64,000 nt of DNA, taken from contig JAHLEZ010000007.1 of the NCBI GenBank assembly GCA_020726505.1, positions 2,852,001 through 2,916,000 of the forward strand, read 5' to 3'. Of this stretch, positions 1 to 11,311 are shown piece after piece. Within the stretch, counting starts at the first letter, position 1. Each line of letters begins with the position of its first letter. Source of the DNA: Leptodontidium sp. MPI-SDFR-AT-0119. Its lineage: Eukaryota > Ascomycota > Leotiomycetes > Helotiales > Leptodontidiaceae. The position numbers and the translations under genes were made by a program. The notes below the pieces were generated by a model. That model was not told where the DNA came from, searched no databases, and saw only the letters and a program-made list of their open reading frames with translations.

Positions 1-1080
1 CTAAAACTTTAGAATCAGCTCTTCTTTGCCACAATTGAATATATCCATTTTTCAGCACTATGCAAAGCTCTACAGCGCCCAATGTGACAAGAGGGGTTCA
101 ACTAAGATCCAGAGGGCAGGGACCGAATTCGTGGTCGGAATGGTTGCACCCCGCGTTTCCAATGGGCGGCCGATGCCGTTCCCGTCCCCACACTACTAAG
201 TCCTGCCGTCTGGTCTATCTTCATTCCACTGTGAACCCCATACCCCGCATCTCCAAGCGGGCCATTCCCGTCCCCACACCTCCAGAACTACACCCTTCTC
301 CTGCCGAAGAACGAGGAGGAGGGGCGGACAGGACTTCTTCGGTGCTGATCTAGGTAGGAGGCGTTACTGTGGTGCTGGAAGCTAGAAAGGCGATTCTGAC
401 AAGGGGAACCTGAGCTTAAAGGGTGGTGTGTGATTTCGAATTGGTAAGACCTTCAAGCCAGTCAAGGGATAGCCCAGACAAAGCAATGCTGTGAATCAAA
501 TTAGCCATGCATGACCTTCCGAAGTTCACAAGCGCTGTGGGCTTGGTACTTGTACTGGTCTGCTGGCCTTTGGAAGACGGGTGGGTTGTCACTTGTTAGT
601 CTACAGTAACAGCAAACCCCTTTCAGAAAGAAGGCTTAAGTGTTGGATATCCGTAACTACTTTGGGGATTTGGCATGAAGCTTATTGTCCTAGGACTTGA
701 CGCGCTTTCCGTCCTTAAGATGTGTCTTCTTGAACTTCAGAATGCAGTCTGGAAAGCAAGTACTCCCTTTATTCAGTCGACTGTCAATAGCAACTATCTA
801 CTGCAGCGTTATTTGATGAACCAATAAATCTCTTTTCCCTGGTAGTTGACAAACTAGATTGTCAGTCCGCAGAATACCGGGAGTAGGCCATCTGTCAGTC
901 TTGACTTCTCTTTCCCTCAAGCTCGTTTGATTCGCTGCTTTCATCATCTCCACTTTGGAACGCACTATTTCCATAGATTCTAGCTTATAAATGTTGGCCG
1001 AACTCCTCGCAAAGATAGAAAGTCTGCTTATCAATCTTGCCTGGATGTTCCGCTTAGAAGGTCTGCAATTTGTATACCTA
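1..1080. other. No gene recognised
   Basis: No reading frame here has a recognisable domain. A short open frame near 60-353 is rich in Arg, Pro and Ser and looks like chance. A phrase ATTCCCGTCCCCACAC or a close variant occurs twice, near 178-193 and 259-277, so a degenerate local repeat is possible. Confidence 0.5.
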
Positions 1081-1290
1081 GATAGCCTCGGTTAGACAGT
1101 CGGATTGTCGGGTGGTCGTGAGTCGTGAGTCGCGAGTCGTCAGGCTTCCCTGCACACTAGTATCGATACCAAGTCCAACTCATACGGTCTCAGGTAGCTC
1201 CCCCATATATATATCTGTGAGCTTGCTCGCATAGAAACTAGAAAACCTCGCAATAGTTCATACTAGCTACATAACCCATTCCATTCCAAC
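1081..1290 (+). promoter_or_regulatory. Probable promoter of the monooxygenase gene
   Basis: Just upstream of the ATG at 1291 lies a TATATATATA stretch (about 1204-1213), a plausible TATA element roughly 80 bases before the start codon. Upstream of it, around 1113-1141, is a short imperfect tandem array of the heptamer GTGAGTC. AP-1/Gcn4-type sites read TGAGTCA, so the array could bind a bZIP factor, but this is inference from a short motif only. Confidence 0.35.
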
Positions 1291-3159
1291 ATGGGTATCA
1301 CTCTTCAAGAAAAGTACCAACAGGAACGAGACGTGCGCCTCAATGACAAAGGCGTGAGTCAATACCTGGACAAATCCAAGACGGCGAGTTATATTATCCA
1401 GGGAGATTCATGGGTCGAGGGCGGCACTCCAGTTCAGTGTCCTGTCCCAGATGGAGGCCATATCAAGATCGTGATTTTCGGTGCTGGGTTTGGTGGATTG
1501 TGTGCGGCAGCGAGAGCTCTGACTGAAGGGAGTGCGCGCAGCCTTAACGATATACTCATTGTCGACCGTGCCGGGGGATTTGGAGGAACGTGGTGGCATA
1601 ACCGGTAAGTGCATGTAAACCGGCCCAAAAATCATAAAGTCATTCTAAAGAGTTCTCAGCTACCCAGGTCTGATGTGTGACATCGAGTCATATCTGTACC
1701 TTCCGCTACTCGAAGAGACTGGATACATGCCCAAGAGAAAGTATTCCAGTGGTGAAGAGATTAGGGAGTACTCCGACAAGCTCGCTCGGAAATTCAGTCT
1801 TCACGAACGGGCTATGTTTCAATCCAGTGGCAAGTCCCTCACATGGGATGATCAAGCCAAGAACTGGATCTGCGTCGTTACTGCAAAGCCGAAAGGTCAG
1901 GCAGAGTTTGAAGTTAAGTTCACAGCAGACTATGCTATTCTCTGTTCTGGCGCCTTCACTGATCCCAGAATGCCTGATATCCCTGGGCTCAAAGAATACG
2001 AAGGCAAGATGTTGCATACCGCACGCTGGACCTATGACATCACGGGTGGCTCTCCTACTGATCCTGTTCTCAGCAACCTCAAAGGCAAAAAAGTAGCAAT
2101 CATTGGGACAGGTGCAACAGCTATCCAGACAGTTCCCGCAACAGCAAAGTACGCTGGGGAGTTGTATGTCTTCCAACGTACCCCATCAGCTGTCGATTTT
2201 CGCGGAAACCGCGACACCGATCCTGAAGAGTGGAAGACCAAGATTGCATCGAAGAAAGGATGGCAGACTGCACGACGAAACAACTTCCAAGCTTTTACTG
2301 AAGGAAAAGCCAACTTGCCGGAAGAGAATTTGGCCAATGATGCATTCACAAAAATGCCCACCGCTTCTGGAGCTTGGGGGGGCCCACTGGAGGTTAAGCC
2401 AGAAGATGTGGAAAGCTATCTTTCTATGATGCACGAAGATGATGCTGTACGGTCTAACAGAGTGAGACAAAGAGCTCTAGATGTTGTCAAGGACCAGGAG
2501 ACAGCTAAGGTAAGCTAAGTTTCCCCAGTTGGAAGACGTAAGCACGCTCACATCTTGATTAGAAACTTCAAGCTTGGTATCCCACTTGGTGCAAACGCCC
2601 GACATGCCACGATGAGTACCTCGAAGCCTTCAACCAGCCCAACGTGCACCTCGTCGACACTGCACCCCGCGGCGTCTCGGCCCTTACACCTCGCGGCATC
2701 GCCCACAACGGCAAAGAATACCCCATCGATGTAATCATCTGGTCCACCGGCTACGGAAGCCCACTATCCGAAAGTCTCGTCGGTAAAGCCGACATGACAG
2801 TCATTGGCAAGAGCTACCTCAACATGGAAGACTGCTTTCAGAACGGCAAACTTCTAACCCTGCACGGCCTGCTCCCCAAGAATTTCCCGAACCTCTTCAT
2901 TACGGGTTTCTCGCAGTCTGGTGCAGGCGGCAATCAGACCCAGAGACTGACCGACCAGACCTTAAATATCGCGTACACGATCAAAGAAGGCGAGAAGAGG
3001 AATAATGGCCAGAAAACAGTTATCGAACCCAGCGATGCAGCGTGCGAGGAGTGGGCGAATAGAATTGCGTCGAAAGCGCATATGTTGAAAACCATGGCTA
3101 ATTGCACACCCAGCTACTTTAATGCCGAGGGCGAGAGTGATAAGATGACGCCTGAGTAA
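1291..3159 (+). CDS. Flavin-dependent Baeyer-Villiger-type monooxygenase, probably prematurely terminated
   Basis: Three exons are predicted: 1291-1604, 1660-2509 and 2563-3159. The introns of 55 and 53 bp are GT-AG and restore a continuous family-like frame of 586 residues. An N-terminal FAD-binding Rossmann motif ([10 protein letters not shown]) is followed by the family segment [15 protein letters not shown], which spans the first splice junction. The Baeyer-Villiger fingerprint is seen as [11 protein letters not shown], and a second, NADPH-binding Rossmann motif as [10 protein letters not shown]. The third exon opens with the typical WYPTWCKRP segment. Such enzymes use FAD and NADPH to insert oxygen next to a ketone, or to oxidise related substrates, often in secondary metabolism or catabolism. 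No biosynthetic partners are adjacent. The frame continues with family-like sequence after the TAA at 3157, so the protein is probably truncated by about 38 residues. Confidence 0.85.
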
Positions 3160-3276
3160 CAAGCTGTTGCGGCGCGTGTTACCATTTTTGGACAGGGGTA
3201 TGCGGCGTATGCGAATGTTTTGAATGAATGGCGTGCGAGAGGGGGATTGGAGGGTTTGGAGATTTCATCTGCGTAG
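3160..3276 (+). pseudogene. In-frame C-terminal extension of the monooxygenase beyond the stop
   Basis: Reading straight on after the TAA at 3157-3159, the same frame stays open for 38 codons to a TAG at 3274-3276. It encodes a segment ending in NEWRARGGLEGLEI, like the usual C-terminus of these monooxygenases (aromatic-rich stretch, then xxWRxxGxLEGLxx). The stop therefore looks recent and internal. A CAA-to-TAA change, the RIP-type direction, would explain it. An assembly error or translational readthrough are alternatives. Confidence 0.6.
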
Positions 3277-3377
3277 ATGGGAAGCTTGAGTAGATTCGAT
3301 GCTACATTTATTAGCGCACATAAAGACGGCACTTCTTCAATTTTCGTGTTACTGGAGAACAGCAATCGCTCTTTACA

Positions 3378-3623
3378 ATGGATTTTGTTGAGTATTTACT
3401 CACTTGGCGATTCAGTCATCCCAGTTTCCCACCTTCCTTTCCAATAAGGTTTCTCACAATGGCTTCTGTTGAAAACACAGAACATGCAATATGCATTGAA
3501 AAGCCGGATGACTTAGACACGGGCGCCACCGATCTACGCCATGTAACTCAACCATCATACTCCTCCGACTCCTCTAGCCTGCACATGGATCATGTCGCTG
3601 AAGTGCATTGCGCAGAGATGTAA
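3378..3623 (+). CDS. Short open frame of unknown function, cut off by transposon sequence
   Basis: An 81-codon frame with an internal ATG at about 3459 gives a hydrophilic, acidic peptide beginning MASVENTEHA. It has no domain I can name. The composition resembles the disordered N-terminal tail of some fungal transporters, but no membrane segment follows. Transposon-like sequence begins on the opposite strand at about 3600. The likeliest reading is the 5' end of a gene truncated by an insertion; chance is also possible. Confidence 0.25.
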   Translation: MDFVEYLLTWRFSHPSFPPSFPIRFLTMASVENTEHAICIEKPDDLDTGATDLRHVTQPSYSSDSSSLHMDHVAEVHCAEM

Positions 3624-4032
3624 GCCTTCAGGTCATTGAACTCGCTATCATAACTAACACCTCGATCAATTATTAACTCGCGTGGCTTGATTCCTTCCGC
3701 CTTGACTATCGCATAATCTATAGGCGGCTCAGCGATTGATTGAATAGTAGATTGTTTTAACCGAGGACGTATAAGCGAACAGCGTGTCAAAGAATTATTC
3801 TAATTAGTTAACTAAAATTCTAATTAGTTAACTAAAATTCTATTTAGTTAATTAGAATAGGATAGAATATGAATAACAGAAATTTAAAAACTGAATAGAA
3901 TAGTTATTTTTAGTTAGTTAACTAATTATTTAACTATTTAGCTCTATTTTTAGAAAGAATAAAGGAATATAAAACGTAAAATTCTACTAAAAGACTTCAA
4001 TTAAATACAGTTACAACTAACTAAATAACTAA
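3624..4032. other. Transposon-like and AT-rich sequence
   Basis: On the minus strand, 3590-3790 encodes a peptide with PRELIIDRGVSYDSEFND, loosely like the catalytic core of a retroelement integrase. This is too short to classify. From 3790 the sequence is strongly AT-rich with no coding signal and grades into the hAT remnant. Confidence 0.35.
3797..3856. repeat. AT-rich 20-bp tandem repeat
   Basis: The unit ATTCTAATTAGTTAACTAAA occurs twice in perfect tandem, followed by a diverged third copy (ATTCTATTTAGTTAATTAGA). It lies just downstream, in transposon sense, of the hAT transposase remnant and may be subterminal element DNA. Confidence 0.6.
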
Positions 4033-4830
4033 CTAATTCTTTTCTTTAATATAAAAGGGATTATCTTCTATATCTAAGCTTTTTATTACCGCTTTATATT
4101 CTTTTCCGTCTTCATCTTCTAATATTCCCCAACTTTTAAGACAAATTATTTTCTCAAAAGTTTCTTTACTAAGTCTATTTCTTAGCTTAGATATAATAAG
4201 AGCTCCTTAACTAAAAAATCGTTCACTAGAGGCCGAGCTAGCCGGAATTTGTAAATATTTCCTAGCAACTTGAGATAGTATTTTATACTTCTCTTTATTA
4301 AGTCGCCAGTAATCTAAAGGCCTTATTTTTGACTATATATGAGTTAGCTTTAATACTAGTTATAACTTAAAAAGTAAGTTTACTCACTTTTTATTAGGCT
4401 TTTTCTCGCTTAAGTAAACGGTTAACTCGTCTTCTTCTAAGCCGTCGTCGCTAGCGTATATACCTAGCTCGTCTATATCTTCGGCGTCATATATATTAAT
4501 ATCTCCGTCGTTATCAACTAAAGGATTATCTCGTAAATAGTCTGCTTTATAACTGTATAATATTAATAAGTTAATTCTTTATATAAAAAGAGGGATTTTA
4601 CTTACACGTCGAAATCAGTTTTTAAGCGAGCTTTAATATCGCTAATAAAACCAGTAGAAAGACCTAAAGCTTTAAGACCTTCTTCTTTAAGCCTAGGGTC
4701 AAGAATTAAAGATATATAAAAGTTTTTATTCTTATTATCTAAAACTCCTATTCGAGGGTAATATTTCCGGAGCTTTGCTATACCGCTATTAATAGCATCA
4801 ATAAATGGCTTATCCTATTAAAAGTTAGTA
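4033..4830 (-). mobile_element. hAT transposase remnant (C-terminal half)
   Basis: On the minus strand, broken frames encode a segment containing IAKLRKYYPR and ILDPRLKEEG. Further on comes the hAT C-terminal dimerisation region with YWRLNKEKYKILSQVARKYL, IPASSASSERFFS and ISKLRNRL. The SASSERxFS motif is diagnostic for hAT transposases. A stop directly after ERFFS and several others interrupt the frame, and the DNA is AT-rich, as expected after RIP. The N-terminal half is missing, because copia-derived sequence begins at about 4850. No intact ends were found. Confidence 0.8.
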
Positions 4831-4850
4831 AATAATTAATTTAAAAATAA

Positions 4851-6000
4851 TGTTGGATTTGACTTTGGTAACTCGTGCCGATTCTACGCTAGAGAATAGC
4901 CGAAGAAGCCTCCACTGCTTACGCGGCCCGGAAATTACTCTCGTATTCGATTACGTTGTCGAAGCTTCTAGAGAAGCTAATATTATGTATATAACTACCG
5001 AAGAGCCCTTATGGCTCTTCTCTTAAGCAACTAAGCAATTCTTTTGTCTCTAATCACGTGTCCTCACCTACTGCGCTTCCTCATTCTGATTGGCTCACTT
5101 GTTTCTCACAGAAGAAGGCGACACTATTATAGGATACTCTACCTTTATAAGATCTTACTTAATTAGAGTCACAGTAGCCGTATAACTTTATAGCCTCTGT
5201 GTTTAATATATCTCCGCCGTAAGTTGTAGCGTAGTATTTAGTGCCTTAGAAATATTAGAGTACTCTTTTGGCGCTGGCGACGTGTTGTGGTGATAGATTA
5301 GTAAGAAATTAGGACAGTATAAACGAATAGTACTATAGATCCCACTAAGTATGGGCTAAATATTATAGGGAACTATAAATTTGTTAGTATAATTTAATGT
5401 CCCGAGGAGTGGATTCTCCCTTAAATTTGACTATATGGACTTCGGTGCTGGATGTAAAAGGTGTATTAGTACTCTTGTAGTTAGTTATGCCAAATCGGTT
5501 TAATACTTTATCGATATAGGCGTCTTGACATAGGGAAATAGTTTTCTTTTCTTTGTCTTTAATAATGTGGACTCTTAGAAAGTATTGTGTTAGGCTAGTA
5601 AGGACAATCTTAAATAGAGTGAGAATCTTTGTCTTAAAGACCTTAAGGGCTGGTCCGGCCTTTTTAATAACTAGAAAGTTGTTAACGTAAGTGACAATTA
5701 ATATCTTAGTATCTCTATTAATATATACATAATTATCGGTTTTTAATAGGATAAATCTAATCTTAGTAAACTTTGTACGTAACTTCTCTTGTTATAAGCG
5801 TGGGGACTACTTTAGACTATATAGAGCCTTAATTAACTTTATATAGTCGTCGTTAGTTAATATTCTCTTATTTTCCTTTTATCTTAATGGAGCTTTGATA
5901 TAAATGTCGGAATCAGTATTACTATTTAGAAATGCGTTCCTAACGTCGTATTACTTAACTTTTAAGTTGTAGAAAGCGGCTATAGTAAGTGTAAGCTGAA
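4851..6000 (-). mobile_element. Ty1/copia retrotransposon remnant (RT and part of RNase H)
   Basis: Minus-strand frames from about 6000 down to 5110 encode reverse transcriptase and connection segments of Ty1/copia pol. Recognisable blocks are VRNAFLNSNTDSDIYIKAP, LIKALYGLK-like sequence, TDNYVYINRDTKILIVTYV and ISLCQDAYIDKVLNRFGI, followed by an INTEAIKLYGYCDSN-like RNase H start. Many codons are TAA or TAG where the family has CAA, CAG or TGG. The 4851-5109 part, beginning TGTTGGATTTGAC and non-coding, could be a long terminal repeat, but its second copy is not in the window. The 5' part of the element is absent, cut by the Ty3-type element at 6079. Confidence 0.8.
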
Positions 6001-6078
6001 AAGAAGAGGTTTGGTGTGAATAATGATTGAATTATAGAGGGGATTTCTAGGGTTATAAAACTACTCTAGCTTATCACG

Positions 6079-6387
6079 TGTTACGACCTACGATGCGCCT
6101 CGCATTCTAACCGACACGGCTCGTAGCATCGCTGGCTATGCGACGGCGCTAAGCCCGATAGGGAAGACTAGGTGACTAGGTGGCGAGCCTGCGACATGTT
6201 GACGTGAATGGCACTCGACTACGCTAGGCCCCATTAGGAGGGTCCTTCATATATATATACTCGAGCTCTCCCGTACAGAGAGCCCTCCTTTCCTCCTTGT
6301 CTTTTCTTCTCGATTCTGAGCGTAGCCTTAGGTCTAAATACAAAGCTTAAGTCCACTCGCAGTATTAACCTTTGGCCAGCCGTAACA
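6079..6387 (+). repeat. 5' long terminal repeat (copy 1 of 5)
   Basis: A 309-bp repeat beginning TGTTACGACC and ending GCCGTAACA, with the TG...CA ends typical of LTRs. It contains a TATATATATA box at about 6250 and a pyrimidine-rich tract (CCTCCTTGTCTTTTCTTC), reasonable U3/R features. The same family recurs at 9364, 11013, 26271 and 37606. Confidence 0.85.
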
Positions 6388-6614
6388 TAAGAAAAGACTA
6401 ACACCCCTTCGCTGTGAAGCGTTATATCTCACCCGGTCTTGCGCCTTGTCGACCTGCCCTTGTAGTAAGTTAACAACGAGCCTTAACACCTTAGCCTATT
6501 CGACAGATAAGTACCTCTCTGCCCTCGTAGCAGACTGTCCTAGAGAAAGCTAGATATTCTCTCGCGATCAACCTGCCTTGCCGCAACTTGACGCGCGCCG
6601 TCGTTTCAGAACAC

Positions 6615-9295
6615 ATGTCTAATCAATAGATCGATCGACAACCTCAAACACCCCTTAACCCTACCTTACTACCACTACCGACTTCGCCCCCTCGTCGGCG
6701 AAGCTCTAGAGAAAGAAGCGCCCCTTTGCGGCTAGGCTTTACTGACACTACCCTCATCCCTTCAGTCGAGACCCTCTCGGAGGAGCCGGAGAGCTTTGAC
6801 GGATTCGACTCAGACCTAGAAGACAAACCCTAGCGCTTCTTCGACGCATCGCCGGAGCCTACCGACATAGAAGGCCTTACCCCCGCCCAACAAGCTAGGG
6901 TAGATCAGCTGATTAAAGACTCCGTGAGCTCTACTGTCGCCGCTGCTGTCGCGCAGGCCCTTGCCTAATATGTTGCCAATAACCCTCGTCAAGAGACTTA
7001 CACTTCTTCCCCTTCTAACCGATCAACACGTGCTCTTACGGCGGACCTCTAGCTAACCGCCGACTACTACCTCCCGAAGTTAAACCCTGTTATCCCTACT
7101 GTCGAGCCTAATAAGGTTAAGTACCCTCGTACCCCCTTTAGCGACTAGAAAGGCGAAATTAAATATAACGTCTAGAAGATAAATATAAAGCTCTTTATTT
7201 AAAAGTACTTAAGTAACTTCTTTACCGGCGAATCGCAAGTCTATGCCTACTTTAAGTATACGAAGAGAAAAGTTAAGACTATTATCCTTTAATAAATAAA
7301 CCCCGACTTCGCTAGAGACTTCAACAGAGCCGCCAATGTCTTAAAGGCTCTAGACTAGCGTTTCTTTGACTATAACCGAGTATAGGCCGCTAAGCTTAAG
7401 TATAATTAACTATAAATAAGTAATATGACTTATAATAAGTTTCGTACTAAGTTCACGACATACGTAACTACTAGAAAAATCTTACTTAACCGCTAGTTCG
7501 ACGACGTGTGCGAGAAAGTCTCGGATGAGCTTAAGTACGACATCTAGACTAAGAAGTATAAATTCGCTAGAGATTATATAGCTCTCGACGAGTTCTTAGC
7601 CGTCTCAGATCGTGAGCTGCAGAATATCGCGGCTAGACGAGCCAATAGACGTGTTACTACTACCGCCCGCGAAGCACCCCGAGTCTCTTTTAATAATACT
7701 AGCGACTCGCGCGGCATCTTAAAGAAGGACAACTGGCGTTTGACCTCACTTACCCCTACTACTCACGTATAGAGACCACCGACTCTAAGACAGTCGTTGG
7801 ATGCCCGCCAGCGATCGCCCTCTCCTTCGCCCGTCCTGCGCCGACCTGAGTCCCCCGTAACCCCCTCCCGCACCTAAGGACGTCTCTTCTGACACCTGTC
7901 TCTACTACAGCAAGACCGGCCACTGGGCCAGCGACTGTCCTAAGCGCCGTAGAGACTAGGCCCTCGATAAGTCGATTTCCTAGTTAGTCGTCGGCGAGGA
8001 TTTAAAGACTAATAAGCTGTTAAAAAACTCCTAAGCCGTGGCAAAGACTTACACCTCGACATAAGCTATAACTTATAAAAGGACTTAGTATTTAATTTCC
8101 GCGCTTTTATTAAAGGGCGATAATTCTTAATTAGTATTAAACTAAAAAGGAATAGATTCTTTACTAAGACACTTACACATATTAATAGCGAAGCTAATAT
8201 CTTTAGTACTATTAAAACTTCCTTCGTATACTAACTCGTCAAGTAATTTGATATTTCCTTTATATCCCTCTCTTAGCTAATTGTCTTAATTAGCTATAAT
8301 AATAAGAAAGGGAAGCTAATTAACACGGCCGTCTTATTTACCTTAACAATCGACCGCCGGCGAATTAACTTCCCCTTTTTAGTGACTGACCTAAGTAACA
8401 CCGACGTCCTAATTAGTTAGAAGTTCCTCGAGTATTACGACTTAAAGCAGTCGTATATAAAGAACCGCAATCGGCTAGAATAGCCATTAGATATGCCCGT
8501 CTAGTTATACTTTGACTAGCGAGTCTTCGTCGATATTAACTGTTCTAATAAGCTAATCGTTAAGTCTTATTAACTTAACGCGGAATAAAGGGATGCCCTT
8601 ATAAATATAAATAACTACCGCTAAAAACAAGTTAGGCTTGCGGCGCTCGACGATTCCCCCAAGACAAAGGCCCCCGTCCGACTTACCGCCAGCGTCTCGT
8701 CAACTTAACCCTCGAGCTTTGCTAAAGAAGTTAAAGAGCGCCTACGGGTCATAAAAGAGCAATTAAACCCTTCGACATCTCGTGATCTGGGATTACTACT
8801 TAAGGACAAGAGAGCCTGTGGAGCCTCCCCGGCGAATCACTAACTAAAGGCGCTTACTATAGAGATTTTCCTTATATTAATAGCGGCGATATTTACGACG
8901 TACCTCTGACTTAAGAAATTTAAAAGGAATAAAGTAGAAACTTTTGTAATATTAATATATAAGATTAACTAAGAGTTAACTCGTCGCCGGCGAGAGGCCT
9001 AAGACTAGTTAAGTGTCGAACTCGTATTAATAAACGGAGACTTAACCTTAAAGAAGGCCCTAAAGACTAAGTACGCGCAAGATAACGAGTTAATAAGTAA
9101 AAAGCTCCTGGCAAAGTATTAAGAGTATATTCCTCTCTTCTCCTAGCGAGCCTCTAACGAGTTACTAACGCACCGCCGAGGCGTAAACTACTAGATCGAG
9201 CTTACTAAGGAGAACGACTTGTCCTTTAAACCTCTCTGGCGTATAACTAAAGAATAGCTATTAGAGACTAAGTACAACATTTAATTACATAAGAG
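6615..9295 (+). pseudogene. Decayed gag-protease polyprotein gene
   Basis: A frame starting ATGTCTAATCAA at about 6615 encodes a Gag-like protein with PAQQARVDQLIKDSV and a C-terminal zinc knuckle (about 7895-7955) reading SKTGHWASDCPKR; the first cysteines are altered. A retropepsin-like region follows at about 8090-8620, then the segment LTHRRGVNY*IELTKENDL near 9160-9215, which marks the start of Ty3-type reverse transcriptase. The frame is broken by many TAG/TAA codons, nearly all one C-to-T step from CAG/CAA. It cannot make a full-length protein as it stands. Confidence 0.7.
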
Positions 9296-9363
9296 TTTAT
9301 TTTGTTTATAAATTTTCCTTTAGTAATAACAATAACTTTAACGTCAACTTTAACTTTAACAAT

Positions 9364-9672
9364 TGTTACGACCTACGACCTACGATGCGCCTCGTATTCT
9401 AACCGACACGGGCTCGTAGCATCGCTAGCTATGCGACGGCGCTAAGCCTAATATGGAAGACTAAGTGGCGAGCCTACGACATATTAACGTGAATGGCACT
9501 CGACTACGCTAGGCCCTATTAGGAGGGTCCTTTATATATATATACTCGAGCTCCCCCTTACGAAGAGCTCTCTTTTCCTCCTTGTCTTTTCTTCTCGATT
9601 CTGAGCGTAGCTAGAGGCCCAAATACACAGCTAGAGTCAACTCGCCGTATCAACCCCTTGTTAGCCGTAATA
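9364..9672 (+). repeat. 3' long terminal repeat (copy 2 of 5)
   Basis: A direct repeat of 6079-6387, beginning TGTTACGACC with a small internal duplication of the CCTACGA motif. It ends GCCGTAATA, so its final CA has become TA, a RIP-type change. It closes the short Ty3-type element. Confidence 0.85.
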
Positions 9673-11012
9673 AATATAAAATACTTTTATAATGGTAATA
9701 TTATAAAGAATTAAATTAAATAACTTATTATTCGAGTTCTTAAGAAACCCCTTTATAACGCAAATTCCGTGAAGTATAATTAAAAGTGAAAAACTTTTAT
9801 ACTTTATAATATCCTCCGATTTAAACTTAATAAATAATATTAGCTTTAAAAGTAAATAATCGTTCACGAGATTAGTTATATTATAATTATTAAAAAAATT
9901 ACTTAATAATAAATAGTAAGCTAAGTCTTATATAAAGTAAATATTAAGTTAGTAATCCTTCGTAAGGCTTAGCTAGATTACTACTTATACTTACGTATCT
10001 ATCTTTACTCCTTTATTAAGGATATTTCTAAAGAACATTAATTTACTTCTACTCTTATTACTAGTACCTTTAATAATATTCTTAGTAACTTAAAATAATA
10101 GCTTATTTAATTTAATTTAATTTCATAATATCTTTTATTTATTATTAGTAATTTTTTAGTATCATAATAGCCCGAGTAATATAAGAAAAGTGTATAAATA
10201 TTTAAGTAATTCTTTTAATATCTTAAGAAGGTACTTTATTAAACAGAAATATTAATTTAGATTAAAATATAAAACAATTATTAAGAATCCCTTAAGACTA
10301 AAGGGAAAAGTAACTCTTACGTAAAAATTATATCTCATTAAAAGCTAATTTAAAAAACTTAATTATATAAAGTACCTAACGTAAAAGAAATAACTAATAT
10401 AATTGATTTCTTAATTACAATTAAGAACTTTAATCGCTTATAAGAAAAGCGCTAAAGTAAGAAGATTTAAGAGTATAAAACCCTTTATTTTTTTTCTTTT
10501 TATATGATAAATTAATTAGCCCATTTTTGACGCTAATAAATTAAGTCCTTAGTATTAAGCTTTTTATTTTGACTATAAAACCCAAGGTTATAAATACTTC
10601 GCTACTCTTAGTAAATAGTCATTTAATAATAAAGCGATTTCAAAAATTAATAAGAATACTCGTAAACTTTTAAGAGAGAATTTTTTTTTAAGAAACTATG
10701 CCTTTACTAAGATAATCGGACGTATAAGTAAAGCCTTTTAAATTATACTCCACTTCAATTTATTATTTATAAGAGGGTTTATATAAAAAACCTTAATAAT
10801 AATATTAGGTTAAATCTATTAATTAACGATATTATACTAAAGTAAATTCGTTAACGTTTTACTTAGCTATACTTTTCTCGATTTAATTATAAAATTTACG
10901 GTAATTAAATACTTAAGACTACTAAATTATATTTTAAAAAGCATACTTTTTAGTCTTAGTCTTTACTTACTCTTAAAATAACTTAGGAGTTATAAGGTTA
11001 AGCCTTATTAAT
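9673..11012. other. AT-rich decayed repeat DNA, no gene
   Basis: Very AT-rich sequence with stops in all frames and no recognisable protein motif. It is most likely transposon DNA mutated beyond recognition. Confidence 0.6.
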
Positions 11013-11311
11013 TGTTACGACCTACGATGCGCCTCGTCTAACCGACACGGGCTAATAGCATCGCTGGCTATGCGACGGCGCTAAGCCCAATAAGGAAGAC
11101 TAAGTGGCGGGCCTGCGACATATTGACGTGAATAGCACTCGACTACGCTAGGCCTTATTAAGAGGGTCCTTTATGTATATATACTCGAGCCCTCCCTTAT
11201 AGAGAGCTCTCTTTTCCTCCTTGTCTTTTCTTCTCGATTTTGAGCGTAGCCTTAGGTCCAAATACAAAGCTTAAGTCTACTCGTCGTATCAACCTTTGGC
11301 CAGCCGTAACA
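11013..11311 (+). repeat. Solo LTR with 5-bp target-site duplication (copy 3 of 5)
   Basis: A 299-bp member of the TGTTACGACC...CCGTAACA family. It is flanked by a perfect TTAAT direct repeat (11008-11012 and 11312-11316), and no internal element sequence is adjacent. This is the signature of an LTR retrotransposon that inserted and then lost its interior by LTR-LTR recombination. Confidence 0.9.

Larger units (their letters stand above)
6079..9672 (+). mobile_element. Short Ty3-type LTR element with gag and protease only
   Basis: Two related long terminal repeats (6079-6387 and 9364-9672) bracket about 3 kb of decayed coding sequence in the same orientation. The interior reads as a Gag protein with a zinc knuckle, then a retropepsin-like region, then the beginning of the reverse transcriptase region. 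It stops about 70 bases before the 3' repeat. No reverse transcriptase core, RNase H or integrase is present, so the copy is non-autonomous or internally deleted. No flanking target-site duplication could be matched. It sits inside copia sequence on its left. Confidence 0.75.

Noticed and set aside
60..353. 97-codon open frame at the left edge
   Set aside because: Composition is Arg/Pro/Ser-rich without domain or codon signal, and it spans a local sequence repeat.
1706..2470. Minus-strand and alternative-frame open frames inside the monooxygenase
   Set aside because: They mirror the real exons and contain no family motifs.
3155..3195. A 41-bp GT-AG intron removing the monooxygenase stop
   Set aside because: GTAAC...GGACAG would splice out the stop, but it shifts the reading frame away from the conserved C-terminal sequence and is unusually short.
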